The notes beneath the pieces were generated by a model. It had not been told where the DNA came from, searched no databases, and saw nothing but the letters and a program-made list of their open reading frames with translations. 12,139 nt of DNA. Source: JAXHUM01 sp034189325. Lineage in GTDB: Bacteria > Desulfobacterota > DSM-4660 > Desulfatiglandales > Desulfatiglandaceae. The stretch is taken from positions 1 through 12,139 of the forward strand of contig JAXHUM010000091.1 in the NCBI GenBank assembly GCA_034189325.1. The letters run 5' to 3'. The first letter of the stretch is position 1, and the number at the start of each line of letters is the position of its first letter. A program made the translations under genes and the position numbers. Positions 8,676 through 12,139 of the stretch are shown in pieces.

Positions 8676-9143
8676 ATGAAAAAAATGATTTCGACCTTCG
8701 TCGTCATAACTGTTGCTTTGTTTTTACCCTTGTTAGTAGGCTGCGCGACATCCAAGATTAGTCCGGCCAAAACTTCTTTGGACTTTCCCGGCATATTAAA
8801 AACACCTGTTGAGATCTCCGGGAGCGGGTTCAAACCTAATGAGACGGTCGTCGTGGACCTTGTTCTACCGGCCGGAGTCGAAATTCCAGGAGTGGAAAAG
8901 GGTGAAAACGTCGGTTTGGCTTTTGCCACGGCAGATGAGAAAGGTGACTTCTCCACTAAAGTAGATGCCTCAGCCAAGCTAAATTTTCTGTTCCGTGTTA
9001 AATGGACCCCAATGATGAAACCGGATTTTAAAACCCTCAACCCGATTCCACCAGGCACTTACAACATCAAGGTTACTGGAATGGAATCTGGGAAATCTAA
9101 AACTGTGCCGTGGGAGATCCTCCCCGCTCCAAAAAAGAAATAG
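8676..9143 (+). CDS. Small lipoprotein with predicted Ig-like beta-sandwich, transporter-associated
   Basis: 155 residues, not a family I recognise by name. The amino end is a lipoprotein signal: MKK, a hydrophobic core, then the lipobox LVGC with Cys23 as the lipidated residue. Ala24 in position +2 would allow outer-membrane sorting by enteric rules. The mature part of about 130 residues alternates short beta-like stretches: VEISGSGFKPNETVVVDLV, GLAFATADEKGDFSTKV and, near the end, PPGTYNIKVTGMESGKS. This is the pattern of an immunoglobulin-like or carboxypeptidase-regulatory-like sandwich. The tail is lysine-rich. It has a good ribosome site (AAGGAG) and lies 43 bases after the binding-protein gene and before the second ATPase, inside the operon. 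Liv systems normally have no such subunit, so a role in ligand capture or envelope tethering is an inference only. Confidence 0.8.
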   Translation: MKKMISTFVVITVALFLPLLVGCATSKISPAKTSLDFPGILKTPVEISGSGFKPNETVVVDLVLPAGVEIPGVEKGENVGLAFATADEKGDFSTKVDASAKLNFLFRVKWTPMMKPDFKTLNPIPPGTYNIKVTGMESGKSKTVPWEILPAPKKK

Positions 9144-9161
9144 GACAATGAGCAATTTCGA

Positions 9162-9207
9162 TATCCATGCAATGCCCTATTCGTTTTATTAAGGCATTGC
9201 ATGGGTA
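9162..9207 (+). promoter_or_regulatory. Strong RNA hairpin between lipoprotein gene and livF
   Basis: CCATGCAATGCC (9165-9176) and GGCATTGCATGG (9193-9204) are perfect 12-bp complements around a 16-base AT-rich loop. A G-U and two A-U pairs extend the stem to 15 bp (9162/9207). No T tract follows on either strand, so it is not an ordinary intrinsic terminator. It probably acts on the operon message as a processing, stability or partial attenuation element, altering LivF output. The in-frame ATG at 9201 lies within the 3' arm. Confidence 0.6.
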
Positions 9208-9238
9208 GTAGATTAAAATCGAGTTCAAATACCCAACA

Positions 9239-9246
9239 GAGGGGGG
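9239..9246 (+). promoter_or_regulatory. Shine-Dalgarno supporting a TTG start of livF at 9252
   Basis: GAGGGGGG ends five bases before an in-frame TTG at 9252. The alternative ATG at 9201 is buried in a hairpin stem, has no ribosome site, and would add a 17-residue polar leader that LivF proteins lack. Translation from 9252 gives MLKIENIEV, the normal LivF beginning. Confidence 0.6.
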
Positions 9247-9251
9247 CGCTT

Positions 9252-10046
9252 TTGCTGAAGATCGAAAACATTGAGGTGATTTACAACAACGTTATTCTAG
9301 TACTCAAGGGAGTCTCTATGGATATCCCTGATGGTCAGGTAGTATCCCTTTTGGGAGCCAACGGAGCGGGCAAGACAACTACATTAAAGTCCATTTCCGG
9401 GCTACTTTATACCGAACTTGGTGAAGTAACTCGAGGAAATATAGAATGGCATGACAGAAAGATCAACGGAACAGGTCCAGAGGAGATCGTAAAAGCGGGT
9501 ATTGTTCAGGTCCTTGAAGGACGTCCCGTATTTGAGCACCTGACCGTGGAGGAAAACATCAGAATAGGAGCCTACAGCCGTAAGGACCGCGGGGGCATAG
9601 AATCCGATCTGACACATGTGTATGATTATTTTCCAAGACTTGTGTATTTGAAAAAGAGGACAAGCGGTTATCTTTCAGGAGGTGAACGGCAGATGCTTGT
9701 GATCGGCAAAGCCATGATGGCCAAGCCGTCTCTATTGCTTCTCGATGAACCTTCCCTTGGGCTAAGTCCACTGCTTGTAAAAGAGGTCTTTCATATAATA
9801 AAAATCATTAACAAAGAAGAAAAGACATCCATGCTGCTGGTCGAACAAAATGCCAAGATTGCCCTTGCCGCCTCCACCTATGGGTACATTATGGAAAACG
9901 GACATATTGTTATGGATGGACCTACGGAACAACTCATGAAGAATGAAGATATCAAAGAATTTTACTTGGGCCTTAGCCAGGTCGGAAAGAGAAAAAGTTA
10001 CAGAGATGTGAAACACTACAAACGAAGAAAAAGATGGCTCTCTTAA
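9252..10046 (+). CDS. livF: Branched-chain-amino-acid-type ABC transporter ATPase (LivF-like)
   Basis: 264 residues from the TTG at 9252; second ATPase of the importer, pairing with the LivG-like subunit. Walker A is GANGAGKTT (35-43), the signature YLSGGERQ starts near 140, and Walker B is LLLLDEP with Asp165-Glu166. The switch position is Gln in LLVEQNA, where most ABC ATPases have His; this Gln is normal for LivF. The end differs from textbook LivF: after the usual DIKEFYLGLS comes a strongly basic tail of about 20 residues (KRKSYRDVKHYKRRKRWLS). It is the last gene of the operon, separated from the lipoprotein gene by about 108 bases containing a strong hairpin, and it converges with glmM. 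Family assignment is secure; the transported compound is not known. Confidence 0.93.
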   Translation: MLKIENIEVIYNNVILVLKGVSMDIPDGQVVSLLGANGAGKTTTLKSISGLLYTELGEVTRGNIEWHDRKINGTGPEEIVKAGIVQVLEGRPVFEHLTVEENIRIGAYSRKDRGGIESDLTHVYDYFPRLVYLKKRTSGYLSGGERQMLVIGKAMMAKPSLLLLDEPSLGLSPLLVKEVFHIIKIINKEEKTSMLLVEQNAKIALAASTYGYIMENGHIVMDGPTEQLMKNEDIKEFYLGLSQVGKRKSYRDVKHYKRRKRWLS

Positions 10047-10089
10047 TTCCTTAAACTCTTAGGGCAAGACATACGCTCACGAGAGAGCC
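10036..10089. terminator. Inverted repeat across convergent gene ends
   Basis: GGCTCTCT (10036-10043, end of livF) and AGAGAGCC (10082-10089, end of glmM) are perfect 8-bp complements separated by 38 bases that hold both stop codons. Such a stem could help end transcription from both sides, but the loop is long and no flanking T tract is clear. The only other DNA between the two genes is 30 bases. Confidence 0.25.
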
Positions 10090-11426
10090 GCCTTTATCTC
10101 ATGGGCAATTTGGTTACTGTAAGTTTCAGCCAGTTGATCGCTTGGACCTTCGACCATCACACGACATAGGTTCTCGGTTCCCGAGTATCGTACCAATACC
10201 CTTCCCTGATCGCCGAGATCTCTTTCCACCTTTTTGATCATCTTTGTCACGGATACGAGAGAAGAGATCTCCGGCTTGCTCCCGACCTCGACATTCACGA
10301 GTCTCTGGGGATACATCTCGATGGTTGCCGCGAGCTCGGAGAGGGGCCTGTCTTTCCTGATCATTGCGACAACAAGTTGGATTGCTGCGAGGATCCCGTC
10401 ACCAGTAGTATGATAGTCGGCAAAAATCAGGTGACCTGAGTTCTCTCCTCCCACTACAACGCCAAGTCGTCGCATATCATGCGAAACATTGCGATCACCG
10501 ACTTGGGATACAAAATGCTTCATACCCTCTCTTCGGCACGCAAGGGTAAGGCCTATGTTGCTCATTACAGTACTGACTAGAGTGTTGTTTGTCAGCGCAC
10601 CGCAGTCTTTATACATATGTGCGCACACAAACAGAATCTGATCTCCCGAGATCTCGTCTCCCTTCTCATCTATTGCTACAAGACGATCGCCGTCACCGTC
10701 AAAGGCCAGCCCAATGTGAGCACCTATCTCCAACACACGTTTCTGAAGATCATGGGTATGCTGAGATCCGCAATGATCATTGATGTTGATTCCATCAGGG
10801 CTGTTGTGTATCACATCGACCTGGGCACCCAATTCGGCAAAGACCTTAGGAGCCACCTCACAGGTAGCGCCGTTGGCCGTGTCCATGACTATCTTCAAAT
10901 CCTTGATCGAGATATCACTGGGAAGGGTCTTTTTTAAGAAGGAGATGTACTCAGCACGAGCGTCCTTCATAGGCTGAATCATCCCCATCTCCTTTGGAGG
11001 AACCGCTCTTTGGGAAAGGCTCTCCTCAAAGACCAGTTTTTCAAGGGCCTCCTCCTCTTGGTCGGACAGTTTGTATCCTCGACCGGAAAATATTTTAATC
11101 CCGTTGTCCTGGTAGGGATTGTGAGAGGCAGAGATGACAATGCCGGCATCGGCACCCCTGTGGCTGGCAAGAAGAGCCACTCCAGGAGTGGGGAATATTC
11201 CCGCAAGATAGGCATCTTTTCCCATTGAGACGATTCCCGCGGCCAGGGCGCTCTCAAGCATGTCGCTCGAAATCCGAGGGTCCTTACCGATGACTATAGG
11301 GGAGCGGCGCCCTGAACCACCGAAGAGATCTGCTACCGCCTGACCCACGGAAAAAGCAAGATGGCCGTCCATGGGATATTGATTGGCCTTTCCTCTAATA
11401 CCGTCTGTGCCGAAAAGACGTGCCAC
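10077..11426 (-). CDS. glmM: Phosphoglucosamine mutase
   Basis: 449-residue cytoplasmic enzyme that converts glucosamine-6-phosphate to glucosamine-1-phosphate, on the route to UDP-N-acetylglucosamine for peptidoglycan and lipopolysaccharide. It begins RLFGTDGIRGKAN, the family start. The phospho-serine loop ISASHNP places the active serine at 101, the metal loop DGDGDR has Asp243, Asp245 and Asp247, the sugar loop GGENSGH lies at 326-332, and the phosphate loop RYSGTEN at 413-419. Length matches the E. coli protein closely and all four domains are complete. The start is GTG with GAGGG eight to nine bases before it. A TTGACC hexamer on the - strand (11472-11467) may be part of a promoter, without a convincing -10. 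It lies 167 bases after the MerR-type gene and converges with the transporter operon. Confidence 0.97.
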   Translation of the reverse strand: MARLFGTDGIRGKANQYPMDGHLAFSVGQAVADLFGGSGRRSPIVIGKDPRISSDMLESALAAGIVSMGKDAYLAGIFPTPGVALLASHRGADAGIVISASHNPYQDNGIKIFSGRGYKLSDQEEEALEKLVFEESLSQRAVPPKEMGMIQPMKDARAEYISFLKKTLPSDISIKDLKIVMDTANGATCEVAPKVFAELGAQVDVIHNSPDGININDHCGSQHTHDLQKRVLEIGAHIGLAFDGDGDRLVAIDEKGDEISGDQILFVCAHMYKDCGALTNNTLVSTVMSNIGLTLACRREGMKHFVSQVGDRNVSHDMRRLGVVVGGENSGHLIFADYHTTGDGILAAIQLVVAMIRKDRPLSELAATIEMYPQRLVNVEVGSKPEISSLVSVTKMIKKVERDLGDQGRVLVRYSGTENLCRVMVEGPSDQLAETYSNQIAHEIKAALS

Positions 11427-11593
11427 AATTCTGCCCTCGCTAAAATGGGTGTGTTTCAGGATTTCTGGTCAATGGTTTAAATAATGAAAATTGAGATCGG
11501 AAAATAGACGTAGGCATTCTGTTATGGGAAAGGAGAGATTGAATAGGAAAAGAGGTCCCGGAAGTCGAATAAAGGCTACCCACGATACTCGGG
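11427..11593 (-). other. Gap between merR-type gene and glmM
   Basis: 167 bases with no gene. I looked for a tRNA, since a tRNA-Pro often follows this MerR gene in proteobacteria, but saw no cloverleaf or CCA end. A promoter for glmM is likely; only a TTGACC-like -35 on the - strand (11472-11467) is visible. Confidence 0.45.
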
Positions 11594-11923
11594 CTATGAG
11601 AGGATTTTCAGAACATCCCTGAGGTCTTCTTTGATACTTTCCAGGATCAGCCGATTGGTGTGCGCATCCTTACTTTCCCCATCCTTTTTCAATCGCTGTT
11701 TTGCCCCCTTGATGGTCATTTTCTCTTCATAGAGCAGCTTTTTGATCTTAAGCAGGACTTCAAGGTCTTTTTTCTGGTATGTCCTCTGGTTGGAATCGGC
11801 CCTCTGTGGCCTGACCTGGGGGAATTCTTCCTCCCAATATCTTAAGACATAGGGCTCTACTTCGACGATACGACTCGCTTCGCCCATCCGAAAATAACGC
11901 TTGTCATCAGGAATCCGGCCCAT
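11594..11923 (-). CDS. Small MerR-family DNA-binding regulator
   Basis: 109 residues. The amino half is a MerR winged helix-turn-helix: YFRMGEASRIVEVEPYVLRYW (about 11-31), then the wing FPQVRPQRADSNQRTYQKKD, followed by a helical segment KIKKLLYEEKMTIKGAKQRL. The last 35 residues are charged and probably helical, forming a dimer arm. No cysteines or ligand domain follow, so it is not a metal or redox sensor. It lies six bases after the pheT stop, and its ribosome site GAGG overlaps that stop, so it is translationally coupled to pheT. This short MerR protein is a common companion of pheST in proteobacteria, but its target genes are not known to me. In many relatives ihfA lies between the two; here it does not. 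Confidence 0.9.
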   Translation of the reverse strand: MGRIPDDKRYFRMGEASRIVEVEPYVLRYWEEEFPQVRPQRADSNQRTYQKKDLEVLLKIKKLLYEEKMTIKGAKQRLKKDGESKDAHTNRLILESIKEDLRDVLKILS

Positions 11924-11929
11924 ATAACC

Positions 11930-12139
11930 TCAGCCCTCCCTCAGTCTTCCTCCTGACTCCTGTCTGATCCTATCAATGATCTTCTCGTGCAGATCATTAA
12001 TCTCCCCTCCATCAAGTGTCCTTTTTTCAGATCGGTAACAGATCCTGAATGCAAGTGACTTCTCAGATGGATCTATCTTGTCGCCTTCATATAGATCAAA
12101 TATGCGGACAGAGTCGAGCAATTCACCACCCTCTTGTTT
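11930..12139 (-). CDS. pheT: Phenylalanyl-tRNA synthetase beta subunit, C-terminal end (partial)
   Basis: Only the last 69 codons are in the window; the gene runs off the right edge with no internal start, since the codon at 12121-12119 is TTG inside a continuous frame (K-Q-E-G-G-E-L-L-D-S). The fragment is the ferredoxin-fold anticodon-binding domain (FDX-ACB) that holds tRNA-Phe: SVRIFDLYEGDKI, then KSLAFRICYRSEKRTL and INDLHEKIIDRI, ending GGRLREG. This pattern (V-x-L/I-FD-x-Y-x-G ... SLA-x-R ... RTL) is specific to PheT. The subunit pairs with PheS to charge tRNA-Phe in the cytoplasm. The MerR-type gene follows directly. No truncation or frame problem is seen in the visible part. Confidence 0.95.
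   Translation of the reverse strand, partial: KQEGGELLDSVRIFDLYEGDKIDPSEKSLAFRICYRSEKRTLDGGEINDLHEKIIDRIRQESGGRLREG

Overview
The window reads as chromosomal DNA of an anaerobic-type Gram-negative bacterium. It is most likely a deltaproteobacterium (Desulfobacterota, in the Desulfobacteraceae/Syntrophobacterales direction). Three things suggest this: the pheT-merR gene pair, a liv-type ABC transporter operon with an acyl-CoA synthetase gene inside it, and a coenzyme-B12 mutase-like gene. This placement is inferred from gene order and protein style, not from a database search.

Layout. Bases 1-295 hold no gene I can name; several frames are open there, so an edge of a neighbouring gene or an element remnant is possible. 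Bases 296-704 are an AT-rich leader with a 14-bp palindrome. Bases 705-2396 encode a large-subunit-type acyl-CoA mutase of the methylmalonyl-CoA mutase superfamily without a B12-binding domain. After a 257-bp gap containing a perfect hairpin, a tightly spaced + strand operon runs from 2654 to 10046: ABC ATPase (livG type), long-chain-type acyl-CoA synthetase, permease (livH type), permease (livM type), periplasmic binding protein, a small lipoprotein, and a second ABC ATPase (livF type). Converging on it from the right, on the - strand, are pheT (3' end only), a small MerR-type regulator and glmM. These are housekeeping genes and are probably not functionally linked to the operon.

How the genes may work together. 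The operon looks like an uptake-and-activation module: the binding protein, perhaps helped by the lipoprotein, captures a carboxylic acid or branched-chain-amino-acid-like ligand; LivH/LivM/LivG/LivF import it; the acyl-CoA synthetase forms its CoA thioester. The upstream mutase could then rearrange the carbon skeleton of that thioester.

The most striking point is that the mutase keeps the overall fold motifs (TRG, GTIQND, Y-x-x-x-E, SLH...DE) but has lost nearly all residues that define methylmalonyl-CoA mutase chemistry. By hand alignment to Propionibacterium MutB, Tyr89 is Val, Arg207 is Gly, His244 is Asp, His328 is Ala, Gln330 is His and Asn366 is Cys. It should therefore not be annotated as methylmalonyl-CoA mutase, and it is the best candidate here for an undescribed enzyme. 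Substrate and reaction remain unknown.
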